Assembly: GCA_004431415.1 (NCBI GenBank)
Contig: QPMI01000088.1
Span: 1 to 64,000, forward strand
Reading direction: 5' to 3'
DNA length: 64,000 nt
Origin: Cyanophora paradoxa
Taxonomy: Eukaryota; Glaucocystophyceae; Cyanophorales; Cyanophoraceae
Each line of letters begins with the position of its first letter. The first letter of the stretch is position 1. This document shows, one piece after another, positions 13,181 through 24,764 of this stretch. Made by a program: the position numbers and the translations under genes. The notes under the pieces are model-generated. The model was not told the DNA's origin. It searched no databases and saw only the letters and a program-made list of their open reading frames with translations.

Positions 13181-14277
13181 CGTAGGGAGGCAGACTGGTA
13201 AACTTCGGTTTAGGTAGATTCGACTACTTGTCTACCTTTGGAAGGGCCCGATAGATTGATGTGTAGTGCCATCAATATATCGTCATTTTTGCAAAAAAAA
13301 AAAATCAGCTCGCTTCCTCGCCCGCTGCCCCGCCTGCTGCCTCAGCTTCGTCGACTCCAGGTTCGCCCCGCCACTGCTGCTACGTATACGCACCTGACCT
13401 GACCGACCACGCTGAGCCCGGCCCCCGCATGGTCGCTGTCGGGGGAGAGCTGACGCCTCGGCCCTGCGCAGGCTATGCGGAGGGCCCGGCGGCACCTGCT
13501 GCTCCTAGCTCCTGTGCCCCCTTCCGCCGCCGCCCTCGCCGCCGCCTCTCTCCGGATCCCCACCCCACCCGCCCACCTCGATCGCGACACTGTGACACCC
13601 CGCCGGCCTCGCCTGGCCGCCTGCCTCCCTCCCCTCCCTCCCTCCCCCCCTCCCTCCCCCCCCCCAAAGTACCCTGCAATGAGTCAAGTACCCCCCCTTG
13701 CACCTCCGCGCGCGGCCCGCACTTGCCGCACTTGCACAGGCCCGGGCGCGGTCTGCTAGTTATAATATAAGCTGCACCATGCCACGTCCGGTCCTGGCCC
13801 TGAAGGGCCAAACCCTTAAATTAATCCTTGAGCGCTAGTGCAAAACCCTTCAGCATTTAAGCGCCCTGCCACCTCATGATCATGATCAATCCTTGCCGCC
13901 GCTCCCTTTCAGCCCTTGAGCGCCGAATTCGAACCTTTCAACCCTAGAGGCCGCGCCCTCTTGGCCTCCTGGGCCGGGTTCGCTGGGCCGGTCAGCTGCC
14001 GCCCCCCTCGAGGCCCGCGGCAGGTACGTATGCATGCCCAACCTGCCGCGACCTCCGTGACCATGATCTCGCGCCCGTGACATATGCATGCCTAACAGAT
14101 TCAAATTCAGATCAAGAAGCGAAGACAGAAGCAAAGACAACAGATTCAGATCACGCTATGATCTAGAGGCGACGAGATCAGTGAGAAAACTCAAGATCGA
14201 GTTGTGCGTTCGCAAGGGACGAAGGGACGTCGACTGGGCCATGAAAGGCAGTCACGATCGTTGGTAAATATAAAGAA
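13181..14277. other. Spacer without a recognisable gene
   Basis: The stretch holds an A12 tract near 13294-13305, a C/CT-rich block at about 13610-13670, and a related pair of CAAACCCTT/CAAAACCCTT segments near 13810-13850. Short palindromic words such as TGATCATGATCA (about 13876) also occur. Frames are open only because of composition; none shows splice-linked or conserved protein sequence. The 3' untranslated region of the minus-strand gene ending at 14278 probably lies in its right part. Confidence 0.5.
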
Positions 14278-17200
14278 TTAGCGGAAGCTGGTCGAGGACT
14301 CCGGATCCGAGCTCGAGACCACACCATCATGTTCATGACCACCAGCTGCAGCTGCAGACCCGATGCTTACGTCGATATTGATCGACATGCCGACCGAAAT
14401 GATCGGAAGCATCACGTCGCGGTCAGGGGAAGAAACGACGTCGACTGCCAGGTGCATGCCCCACGACATGAGGGCATTCTGGAGCATCCTTTTGGCGCTC
14501 AACTGCGGTGGGCCAGAAAGATCGGACACCAGCAATCGTTCAGCATCGCTCATCTTGAAATGAAAACAAAATTCAGTTCTAGGAAGAACGATTTAGCAAG
14601 GTACCGCACCTGTCCAAGCTGCTCTCCTTGCATGACTCGGACACCAACTTTGAGCTCGCCCTTCTTGCGTTTCATGAGACCCCAGCTCGATACGACCAAA
14701 GTAAGGGCGCGGCAGAGCCTCCGCAGCTCGGAATCTCTGCGGGCCGACAAGGTGAGCTCGCGATCGAGCGGAGGTGGTCCAAGGGGGCCGGGGCCGCGGC
14801 CGGAGACGAACTGGGCCTCGATGACGTCGTCCCAGCAGATGACAACGTAGGCAAGCATCTCCGTGCAGAGGCGCACGCGCGTGTACGCCGCTGCCCCGCG
14901 CCTGTCCAAGCAGAGGGCGCTGGGGAAGGCCTTCCCCATCCATGCACGAATCCTGTCCGACAGGCCTGCAGCGCAAGGGCCGGGGGTGAGCTCGAGCGTC
15001 GGCCACGTACATGCACAGGCGAATGTTACGTACTCGAGGCAACGCAGCCGACGTGACTCTCGAAGAGCTTGGCGGCCTCGTCGAACTTCGCCGGGTCCTT
15101 CATCACTGCTGCGGCGCTCTTGATGGGCGCGATCATCTCCTCCAGGCCAGCCTCGCCGGCGTACGAAGCCACTGGCGCGAAGACAATGTGCGGATCCTGC
15201 CGAGGAATGAACAGGCGGCGAATTCGAAGCTCTCGCGAGCTGGGGTGCCCGAGCTCAAACCTCCAAAAGCCAGCTGGCCGCCCACTGCACCATGATGCAG
15301 GCCTCGTTGTTGGAGATGTGGCGGAAGCCGGGGCCCGGCTCAAGCTTCAACACTGCGAGATTGCAAAGAAGTCAAGGAAAAGCCAAAAAAGATTTATATA
15401 TTCATTCGAAAGGAAATTATAGGAAATTATAGTTAGTGAGTACTGGTCTGGGCGCACGCTCTGGGCAATATAATTAATTATAACGTTGACTAGAGCGCAC
15501 GCTTGGGAGCTGGTGTGTGGACGTCGCCGCGGGGGTGCCCCGCGAAGGAGACACGCGGGGCTACGTCTAGCTTTACAGTTCGGTTCCTGTGATTGAAGCC
15601 GGCAATGTACTGCGTCGCGAACTCCTCCTGCTCGGGACTCTCTGCGCGGTACTGGATGCAGATGTGGTCTTTCTCGCCCTTGAGGACGACGAACACGTTG
15701 CTGCAGACGCGGCTCGCCAGCTGGCACTCCTCGAGCTCCACTCCGATGGACCGCAGGGAGGCCTCGAGGTCGGGGCCACGGGGGCTCGAGCCGGATGCCG
15801 GTTGCCGGAGCCCGACGAGCTCGGCGGACGCCTGGTGCAGCGACTCGAAGGCCTCCAGGGTCTTGCTGCCGGTGTAGTCGACAAAGAAGCAGGCCGACCG
15901 CCCCTCCTCGGGGTCGCGGTCAACGACGACGTAGGAGAAGCGTGCCTTCTCCAGCGCCGGCTCCAGCTGCTGGAGGACAGGGGCCCCGCGCGCGCCGGCT
16001 GCCTGCAGCGCGTGCTCATGGACCATCGCGAGCCGACACGCGAGGCCGTCCCTCATAGCCGCTGGACGCCCGTCTCGAGGACGTTGCACATTCTCGAAGG
16101 TCTTGCAGGCTTGGTGGAAAGCTTTGCGACGCGCCCCTCGCCCGAAGCACTGCGCCTCATTGTGCTCCTGCAGCAAGCGATTGACATTGCGAACGTTGCG
16201 TTGCGAGAGAGCGAGCTCGAGGAAGAGTACGTGAACGCACTGTTTGCGATGCAGAAGCGTCTTGGCCTCGAGAGGGATGGCCCTAATCATGAGTTGGACT
16301 TGAGAGAAGAGGGGCAAGGCAGGCGGGTGGATAAGACGAGCTTCACGCACGAGCTTTGCGATGAGCTTGTCAAGGGACGCGGGTTCGTCATTCCACACCA
16401 CCGGCTCTGGCGCGAGCTACAGATTGCAAACAGGTGAGCTTAAAGCGAGGAGGGCAGGTCCCGGGGGCCGGGATGCTGGGGACCTCCTCGAGGAGCCTGG
16501 GGACGCTGGCTGCTGGCCGCCCCCGCTTCCGCCATGCATATGTCGCCATGTCGGCCGGAGCTTGCACTGTAGCGCCCTCCCCGCCGGCGAGAGCTGCTCT
16601 GATCGGGTCCTTCCCCTGAAGCTCGCAATCGCTGGTCAGAAAGGGCGCCGAGAGCAAAGTACTAGTGAAGTGGACCTTGGAGGACGCGGGGTCGACGTAG
16701 CCCAGGTTGGAGATGTCCGCCAGAATCTCCCTCCGCTGAGCCTTGGGGGCGGTCTCTGAGGAAGGCGACGCCGGCGCCTGCGCATGCAAGCACAGTGAGG
16801 CGGCCGCGGCGGCGCCTTCCCCGCATACAGCAGCGCACAGGAGCTTCGTTCTCGTTGCCGCGCCAGTTCGACGGCCCGGCAACCGGCCCAGGAGTCAGGG
16901 GCTCTTTCCGCTTGCGGGTACCCTTCTGCCCGGCCCGAGCCTGAGGTACGGTAGCGGTGTGTGCTTGAGGGCATGCAACGCTCACCGGCAAAAGTCTCGG
17001 GGGGGTCACCGGGGGTAGAGGATCTGGAGCATGAGGCGCCGTCCGCTCCTCTAGACCTTCATCCTCCTGCCATATCACCTAGACCTCGCTGGATCAGGTC
17101 CGAGGAGATCTAGATGAAGATCTGGGGAGATCTAGATGAAGGGATGGGGGGAGGGATTGGGGAGGGGGGCGGAAGGGGGGGGGGTGGAGGGGGGCGGAAA

Positions 17201-20200
17201 AGGGGGGGGGGGAGGGGGGTTAGCGCTGAGCAGACCGGTTCGTGCTCGTCGGCGTTGGCGGGAAAGTCAGTATATGCACCGGGCCCGTCGCCTCCTCCAC
17301 CAACGGGGGAAGCAGCGTCCAGCACCGACTGCTGATCACGAAGCTTCATCAGCAAAGCAACTTAAACATCTGAAGAGGCTCGCCAGGCGCGGCAGCCAGC
17401 TAAAGGCGCGGCAGAGGTGGTAACCTGGTCCGCGTGGGCCTGGTCCTGCGCATGCGAGCGAGCACCAGTGTCTGCGGCCATCTGCGATGCCGCATCCCTC
17501 GCCTCCTCCTCCAGGCGATCGACATCGTCGCTCACGAGAACCTGGTTCATGATAAGCCGGCAAGGGCGACGGGTTCACGTGCATGAGGATGCGGCGCCCC
17601 CACCCACGGGGAGGCGTGCGCTGCAACGCACAGAGATGTCGATGCTGCAGTTTACAATTGAGGGCAGAGACTGCTCCTCGCGAGCGAGACGGGCGCGCCG
17701 GCGCTCTTGGCGATTCTCGACACCCGGACTCCGTGCCAGTGACTGCAGCACAGCACTAGTGAGGCCGATCGCGAGTAGGTTTGGTGGCAGCGATCGGAGC
17801 GCACCTTCCGCTTCGACCTGCCCCCCGCCGTTTCGTCGCCATCTCCATCCTCGTCCTGGCCGCCCTCGTCCCCCGGGACCTGGCCCCGCACCTCCTCCAC
17901 GGCCCTGCGCGGCGGATCGAGGGGGCCGACGAAGGAAGGTAGGGGCGGGGTACCATGATCCGAGAGGATTCGGCTGCAGCTGCAGGCTCCCCGCGGGAGG
18001 TGAAGGGGGAGGGGGAGGAGAAGGATTCGGAGGGGGAAGGGAGACGCTGGCCTTGCGGGCCTCGGCCGCCTCGCGCGCCTTGGCCGCCGCCATGCGCGCG
18101 GCGGTGCGCGCCCGGGCTGCATCCGCCACACAGCCTAGCAGCCAGTTGACGTCGACGCGCCCATGGAGGGCTGGGGCGCCCGCGGCCGCCGCCGCCCCAG
18201 CAGACGCAGCCGCCGCGGCTGCCTTCCCTGCCTCCAGTGCGGTCGCCTCGTGGGCCCTTACGGCCTCGAGCGCCGCATCCGCCTTGGCCTCCTCCGTGCT
18301 GGCCTCCTCTGCCGCCAGCGCCGCCTCCTCGGCGCTGCTCGCCCCCTCCGCTTTGCCCGCCGCCGTCTCGGCTGCTGCGGCCGCCGCCTTCGCCTTCGCA
18401 GCTTCCTCCACGGCGGCCGCCGTGGCGGACTCCAGCGCGGCGAGAGCTTCGACGACGCCGGCCTGGCGCCGCGTGAGGACGGCGCGGAACGGGCGGCGGC
18501 GGCGGGGCGCACGTCGAGACCGCGGCGGCCCTCCTCGTTCTGTCCGCCCGCGTCCCCCGGGACCTGGCCCCGCACCTCCTCCACGGCCCTGCGCGGCGGA
18601 TCGAGGGGGCCGACGAAGGAAGGTAGGGGCGGGGTACCATGATCCGAGAGGATTCGGCTGCGGCTGCAGGCTCCCCGCGGGAGGTGAAGGGGGAGGGGGA
18701 GGAGAAGGATTCGGAGGGGGAAGGGAGACGCTGGCCTTGCGGGCCTCGGCCGCCTCGCGCGCCTTGGCCGCCGCCATGCGCGCGGCGGTGCGCGCCCGGG
18801 CTGCCTCCGCCACACAGCCTAGCAGCCAGTTGACGTCGACGCGCCCATGGAGGGCTGGGGCGCCCGCGGCCGCCGCCGCCCCAGCAGACGCAGCCGCCGC
18901 GGCCGCCTTCCCTGCCTCCAGTGCGGTCGCCTCGTGGGCCCTTACGGCCTCGAGCGCCGCATCCGCCTTGGCCTCCTCCGTGCTGGCCTCCTCTGCCGCC
19001 AGCGCCGCCTCCTCGGCGCTGCTCGCCCCCTCCGCTTTGCCCGCCGCCGTCTCGGCTGCTGCGGCCGCCGCCTTCGCCTTCGCAGCTTCCTCCACGGCGG
19101 CCGCCGTGGCGGACTCCAGCGCGGCGAGAGCTTCGACGACGCCGGCCTGGCGCCGCGTGAGGACGGCGCGGAACGGGCGGCGGCGGCGGGGCGCACGTCG
19201 AGACCGCGTCCGCCCTCCTCGTTCTGTCCGCCCGCGTCCCCCGGGACCTGGCCCCGCACCTCCTCCACGGCCCTGCGCGGCGGATCGAGGGGGCCGACGA
19301 AGGAAGGTAGGGGCGGGGTACCATGATCCGAGAGGATTCGGCTGCAGCTGCAGGCTCCCCGCGGGAGGTGAAGGGGGAGGGGGAGGAGAAGGATTCGGAG
19401 GGGGAAGGGAGACGCTGGCCTTGCGGGCCTCGGCCGCCTCGCGCGCCTTGGCCGCCGCCATGCGCGCGGCGGTGCGCGCCCGGGCTGCCTCCGCCACACA
19501 GCCTAGCAGCCAGTTGACGTCGACGCGCCCATGAAGGGCTGGGGCGCCCGCGGCCGCCGCCGCCCCAGCAGACGCAGCCGCCGCGGCCGCCTTCCCTGCC
19601 TCCAGTGCGGTCGCCTCGTGGGCCCTTACGGCCTCGAGCGCCGCATCCGCCTTGGCCTCCTCCGTGCTGGCCTCCTCTGCCGCCAGCGCCGCCTCCTCGG
19701 CGCTGCCCGCCCCCTCCGCCTTGCCCGCCGCCGTCTCGGCTGCTGCGGCCGCCGCCTTCACCTTCGCAGCTTCATCCACGGCGGCCGCCGTGGCGGACTC
19801 CAGCGCGGCGAGAGCTTCGACGACGCCGGCCTGGCGCCGCGTGAGGACGGCGCGGAACGGGCGGCGGCGGCGGGCGCACGTCGAGACCGCGGCGGCCCTC
19901 CTCGTTCTGTCCGCCCGCGTCCCCCGGGACCTGGCCCGCACCTCCTCCACGGCCCTGCGCGGCGGATCGAGGGGCCGACGAAGGAAGGTAGGGGCGGGGT
20001 ACCATGATCCGAGAGGATTCGGCTGCAGCTGCAGGCTCCCCGCGGGAGGTGAAGGGGGGGGGGGAGGAGAAGGATTCGGAGGGGGAAGGGAGACGCTGGC
20101 CTTGCGGGCCTCGGCCGCCTCGCGCGCCTTGGCCGCCGCCATGCGCGCGGCGGTGCGCGCCCGGGCTGCCTCCGCCACACAGCCTAGCAGCCAGTTGACG

Positions 20201-21740
20201 TCGACGCGCCCATGGAGGGCTGGGGCGCCCGCGGCCGCCGCCGCCCCAGCAGACGCAGCCGCCGCGGCCGCCTTCCCTGCCTCCAGTGCGGTCGCCTCGT
20301 GGGCCCTTACGGCCTCGAGCGCCGCATCCGCCTTGGCCTCCTCCGTGCTGGCCTCCTCTGCCGCCAGCGCCGCCTCCTCGGCGCTGCTCGCCCCCTCCGC
20401 CTTGCCCGCCGCCGTCTCGGCTGCTGCGGCCGCCGCCTTCACCTTCGCAGCTTCATCCACGGCGGCCGCCGTGGCGGACTCCAGCGCGGCGAGAGCTTCG
20501 ACGACGCCGGCCTGGCGCCGCGTGAGGACGGCGCGGAACGGGCGGCGGCGGCGGGGCGCACGTCGAGACCGCGGCGGCCCTCCTCGTTCTGTCCGCCCGC
20601 GTCCCCCGGGACCTGGCCCCGCACCTCCTCCACGGCCCTGCGCGGCGGATCGAGGGGGCCGACGAAGGAAGGTAGGGGCGGGGTACCATGATCCGAGAGG
20701 ATTCGGCTGCAGCTGCAGGCTCCCCGCGGGAGGTGAAGGGGAGGGGGAGGAGAAGGATTCGGAGGGGAAGGGAGACGCTGGCCTTGCGGGCCTCGGCCGC
20801 CTCGCGCGCCTTGGCCGCCGCCATGCGCGCGGCGGTGCGCGCCCGGGCTGCCTCCGCCACACAGCCTAGCAGCCAGTTGACGTCGACGCGCCCATGGAGG
20901 GCTGGGGCGCCCGCGGCCGCCGCCGCCCCAGCAGACGCAGCCGCCGCGGCCGCCTTCCCTGCCTCCAGTGCGGTCGCCTCGTGGGCCCTTACGGCCTCGA
21001 GCGCCGCATCCGCCTTGGCCTCCTCCGTGCTGGCCTCCTCTGCCGCCAGCGCCGCCTCCTCGGCGCTGCTCGCCCCCTCCGCCTTGCCCGCCGCCGTCTC
21101 GGCCGCCGCCGCCGCCGCCTTCGCCTTCGCAGCTTCCTCCACGGCGGCCGCCGTGGCGGACTCCAGCGCGGCGAGAGCTTCGACGACGCCGGCCTGGCGC
21201 CGCGTGAGGACGGCGCGGAACGGGCGGCGGCGGCGGGGCGCACGTCGAGACCGCGTCCGCCCTCCTCGTTCTGTCCGCCCGCGTCCCCCGGGACCTGGCC
21301 CCGCACCTCCTCCACGGCCCTGCGCGGCGGATCCCCGGCCCCGGCGGCAACCCCATCCCCCTCCGTCGAGACGCCCTCTTCCTGCAGGCCGCGCTCCTGG
21401 CAGCTCTGCGGGGCACGTCAGCGTCGCCGACTGGGCGGCAGACGCGCGTGCAGGGATGCACATTCTTGCCCTCGCGATCAGCGTCGTCCACAGAAGGGCC
21501 GCCACTCTCGGCGGAGCGACTCGGGGTGCTCGCCTCGTCGGTAACCGCGTCCGGCTGCGGAGAGGCGACAGGCGTCAGCCCTGGTGGGTCGGCGAGGGAC
21601 GCGGGGGGGGGGGGGGGGGGGGGGGGGAAGGGGGGGGAGGCGGAGGGGGGGGGGGGGCTCACTTCAATGGACGATCGCAAACGGAGCTCCCGGGCATCTT
21701 GTGGAACTTCATTAACGTTGGGCGCCCGAACAGCCTGTGC
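14278..21740 (-). CDS. Multi-exon region of unknown function; probable C-terminal part of the Ulp-like gene or a separate downstream gene
   Basis: I do not recognise the product. Reading down from 21740, coherent exons joined by ~40-90-bp introns can be followed: AVRAPNVNEVPQDAREL (about 21735-21660); an exon with DAVTDEASTPSRSAESGG; then five copies of an alanine-rich exon pair (separate entry). After these come SPGVENRQERRRARLAREEQ (17.7 kb), a coiled-coil-like exon with MNQVLVSDDVDRLEEEARD (17.5 kb), QRREILADISNLGYVDPASS (16.7 kb), DEPASLDKLIAKL, EHNEAQCFGRGARRKAFHQA, a large exon with ARFSYVVVDRDPEEGRSACF and VFVVLKGEKDHICIQYRAES (15.5-16.0 kb), FRHISNNEACIMVQWAASWL, DPHIVFAPVASYAGEAGLEE, AYVVICWDDVIEAQFV and a last exon with ERLLVSDLSGPPQLSAKRML, stopping at 14278. 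No good start codon is seen at the 5' end; the open frame there begins with TTG. An intron with GTGCCG donor and CACAG acceptor would join it in frame to the protease upstream. Continuity is inference. Confidence 0.5.
17850..21370 (-). repeat. Five-copy tandem array of a ~684-bp alanine-rich exon-pair module
   Basis: Landmarks recur at 17955, 18639, 19323, 20004 and 20688 (spacing 684, 684, 681, 684). On the minus strand each unit holds a ~58-nt exon (AVEEVRGQVPGDAGGQNEEG), a ~60-nt intron beginning GTCCGC or GTGCGC and ending CGCCAG, and a long exon starting AGVVEALAALESATAAAV. That exon continues as an Ala/Glu-rich helix-like stretch, followed by a ~140-nt C-rich intron ending CCGCGCAG. The right border, from the CCGGCGGCAACCCCATCCCC segment, is shared with the single module at 23.9-24.7 kb inside the protease gene. 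Copies are nearly identical including their introns. One copy (about 19860-19980) has three separate single-base deletions relative to its neighbours. Confidence 0.9.
21603..21627. repeat. Uninterrupted G25 tract inside a minus-strand intron
   Basis: Twenty-five consecutive G on the + strand, followed by further G7-G13 runs to 21657. On the transcribed (minus) strand this is a poly-C stretch at the start of an intron with donor GTGAGC (about 21660) and acceptor CTCCGCAG. Confidence 0.9.
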
Positions 21741-21754
21741 GATAGAATCAGTTG

Positions 21755-24700
21755 TCAATTGCGGTTCGAATCAGCGAACGGCATTAGCTGTGGCGAAGGC
21801 GGCACCTGCATTGCTAGCCGGCCGTTCGGCTGCGGATCAGTGGCGAGGTTGGCTTGTCTGCGGCCGCGGCCGGCCACGTCGGAGTGATGCGCATCCTGAT
21901 CATGAATGCGTCTTTTGTCGACCTCCGCAGCCTTCTTCTGCACGATTGTTTGCTCGATCGGCCCGGCTCAACTTGCAATTGAGCTAGCCAACGCACCAAG
22001 TTCTGAATTAGCTTCTTGATCTCTTCCCGCTTTCGTGTGACAATGTCCTTCGAAAACCAGTCCTCCCGCTCGAGCTGCATGTACATGTGTACGTATACGT
22101 GCAGATGCGCATGGGCGCGGACAAAAACGATGCTCACCACAAGGATTCGACGCCCATGATCAGCCTGGTCCACGATGCCCGCGAGGTCGAGGGGCTGCTC
22201 CAAAAATTGCTCGATGCACACCAGCACAGAGGAGCCGCAGTCGTTGGACCCATCAGCCTGTCTTGGCACCTGCGGCACCCTCCACATCAACCGCCGCCCC
22301 AGTGCGAGAATGCTTGCCCGCGCACCTTGACATGCACTTTCAGGAGGGGAGCCGGCAGGCCCGTCGAACGAGCCGGCGTCGCGGCTTGCGCAGTCAGAGC
22401 TTTTGCTACATGTACAGCGTAGCATCAGAGTCGGAGAATGTTAGACAGGGCGGCGCCGGCAACGCCGGATTTCGCACCAGATCTAGAGCCTGAGGAGATG
22501 GAGGCGGGAGCAGCGCAATAGTCCTTCCACGCCTCTTTCACGTATCTGGTCATGAACGGGGCGACATGATCAGGCAAGATCTAGATAGAGGGCTGTCCAA
22601 TCCAAGGCAGAAGCAAGCTTTAGAGGGCGCACTGCTCGATGTGGCCGAGGGCCGCCCGGGCCAGCTCGTTGAACAAGCCGAGGGAGCAGAGGTGAAGGAT
22701 GCAGGGCCGCTTGTGCAGCTCTAGCTGACTCACGTCGGAAACACCGAATTCCTTTAGGTTGCAAACGATTGCCAAGGTCCAGTGCAGACTGCGGAGCCGT
22801 TATAATTATACAATTAATATAAGGCGCGCAGCTGAGGTTTTGCGCTGAAAAACTACGGACGGGTTTTCGGAATGAATGATCACAAACAGGTAGTCGGTGT
22901 TGAAGATGGCTGCCTTGCGCGTCCAGTTGCGAAGTCCTTTGCACTCCGGATATCGATAAGGATCCTGTATGGGCGAAATATGCAAGTTCAGAGAAGCGCC
23001 TCCGTTTTCGAACTCGGCTAGATGTGCAAAAGACGGAGACCTTAAGCTTGCAATTGGCAAAGATGGCCATCAAAGAGGAGTTGAGGCAGAGGAAGCGCAG
23101 GGGCTCCTTGCCGCGTTCCACCCGCCGCTCGTTCTCCTCCGGTATAACACAAATCTCCATGTGCCTTCCCGCGGGTCAAGGGGGAAAGGGAGGGGGGGGG
23201 GGGGGGGGGGGGGTATTAGACAGAAAGAGCACACCGACAGCAAAGATTGATGATATTGTCAGTGAACATTCTGCCCGGCTCCAGCCGTTCGACGTCCGCC
23301 TTCGTAAGCATCTGCGCATGCGGACCGACCCCGCGCTTAGTCCAAGGCTGGGTAATTCAAGCTTAAGGGCCAAAGCGAAGCTGGTGAGGGAAAAACTCAC
23401 AACAGGATCATGCCCGTTTGGAGGATAAACGAGAACAAAAGGTTCGGAAGCGGCAGCCTCCTCTTCCGAATCCGAATCCAGCTGCAGAGCCGCAGCAGGC
23501 GTCAGCCCGGGCGGGTAGCTATAGGCCGTGGACGTCGAAGGGGAACACACGACAATTGTGTCTGCTGCGACGCCCCCGGCCGCCGGCCGGCGCTGCCCGC
23601 TGGGGCGCCCTTCCGGATCCGCCCCGCCCCCGTCGCCCGCCTCCACATCCGAGCCCTCCACGTCGAGCTCGCCCGCGCCCTCCGCGCCCTGCTGCTGCTC
23701 CTCCTTCTCAACTTTGTCTTCCCCGTTGGGCCGCCGGCGGGCCGCGGCCGCCGCCGTGTTGGACGCCAGCGCGGCAAGAGCTTCGACGTCGACGACGCCG
23801 GCCTGGCGCCGCGTGAGGACCGCGCGGAACGGGCGGCGGCGGCGTGGCGCACGCCGGGGCTGTTGGTGCTCTCCTCGCCCTGGCCGCCCCCGGCCCCCGG
23901 GACCGGGCCCTGCGCCTCCTCCACGGCCCTGCGCGGCGGGTCGAGGGGGCTGACGGACGAGAGAAGGGGCAGGGTACCGTGATCCGAGAGGATTCGAATT
24001 CGGCTGCGGGCTCCCCGCGGGAGGGGAAGGAGAAGGGGGAGGGGGAGGGGAAGGAAGGGGAAGGGAGACGCTGGCCTTGCAGGCCTCGGCCGCCTCGCGC
24101 GCCTTTGCTGCCGCCGTGCGCGCGGCGGCGCGCGCCTGGGCTGCCTCCGCCACACAGCCTTCAAGCCAGCTGACGTCGACGCGCCCACGGAGATCTGGGG
24201 CGCCCGCGGCCGCCGCCGCCCCAGCAGACCCAGCCGCCGCGGCCGCCTTCCCTGCCTCCAGTGCGGTCGCCTCGTGGGCCCTTACGGCCTCGAGCGCCGC
24301 ATCCGCCTTGGCCTCCTCCGTGCTGGCCTCCTCCGTGCTGGCCTCCTCTGCCGCCAGCGCCGCCTCTTCAGCACTGCTCGCCCCCTCCGCCTTGCCCGCC
24401 GCCGTCTCGGCCGCCGCCGCCGCCGCCTTCGCCTTCGCAGCTTCCTCCACGGCCGCCGCCGTGGCGGACTCCAGCGCGGCGAGAGCTTCGACGACGCCGG
24501 CCTGGCGCCGCGTGAGGACCGCGCGGAACGGGCGGCGGCGGCGGGGCGCACGTCGAGACCGCGGACGCCCTCCTCGTTCTGGCCGCCCGCGTCCCCCGGG
24601 ACCTGGCCCTGCGCCTCCTCCACGGCACCGCGCGGCGGATCCCCAGCCCCGGCGGCAACCCCATCCCCCTCCGTCGTGACGCCATCCGCATGCAGGCCAG

Positions 24701-24764
24701 GCCCCTGGCGGCTCTGTTGGGCCGTCGTTTCGGCCGCGACCGCTGCCGACGTGTCCGAGTTCAT
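21755..24764 (-). CDS. Ulp/SENP-family (C48) SUMO protease, Ulp2/SENP6-7-like
   Basis: Predicted to cleave SUMO from nuclear proteins; the core resembles the Ulp2/SENP6-7 branch. ATG at 24764 opens MNSDTSAAVAAETTAQQ. Exon 1 (66 codons, to 24567) and an Ala-rich exon (24501 to about 24070) precede an acidic linker with DSDSEEEAAASEPFVLVYPP, the typical lead-in to this domain. Catalytic-domain pieces follow across introns: LTKADVERLEPGRMFTDNII (23311 down), RNWTRKAAIFNTDYLFVIIH (about 22910), LHWTLAIVCNLKEF with the catalytic His (about 22765), RPCILHLCSLGLFNE (about 22690), FMTRYVKEAWKDYC (about 22550), PRQADGSNDCGSSVLVCIEQ with the oxyanion Gln and nucleophile Cys (about 22250), and DWFSKDIVTRKREEIKKLIQ (about 22040). 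The last exon could read to TGA at 21755. Where the family has Asp before Ser-Leu in the third triad position, this protein has Cys (LCSLG). Exons upstream to 25.24 kb may belong to it, so the N-terminus is uncertain. Confidence 0.8.
23192..23213. repeat. Uninterrupted G22 tract inside a minus-strand intron of the Ulp-like gene
   Basis: Twenty-two consecutive G on the + strand lie between the exon with ADVERLEPGRMFTDNII and the exon with WTRKAAIFNTDYLF. The sense strand is therefore C22 in intron sequence. Confidence 0.9.

Noticed and set aside
13800-13860. AAACCCTT-like segments considered as telomere repeats.
   Set aside because: Only two irregular occurrences with different surroundings; no tandem CCCTAAA/TTTAGGG-type array is present.
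15589-16437. A 282-codon plus-strand frame opposite the 15.5-16.4 kb exons.
   Set aside because: The minus strand gives better protein-like sequence interrupted by short introns with this genome's usual donors, so the plus frame is a shadow.
21661-21758. Start of an independent gene at 21758.
   Set aside because: The first codon is TTG, not ATG, and the segment overlaps the last codons of the protease frame. Splicing through it as an internal exon fits better, although a separate gene is not excluded.
17417-21887. Very long plus-strand frames (up to ~700 codons) across the alanine-rich array.
   Set aside because: They are the antisense of the GC-rich minus-strand modules. Splice signals and the link to the Ulp core are on the minus strand, and the plus translation is only Ala/Arg/Pro-rich filler.
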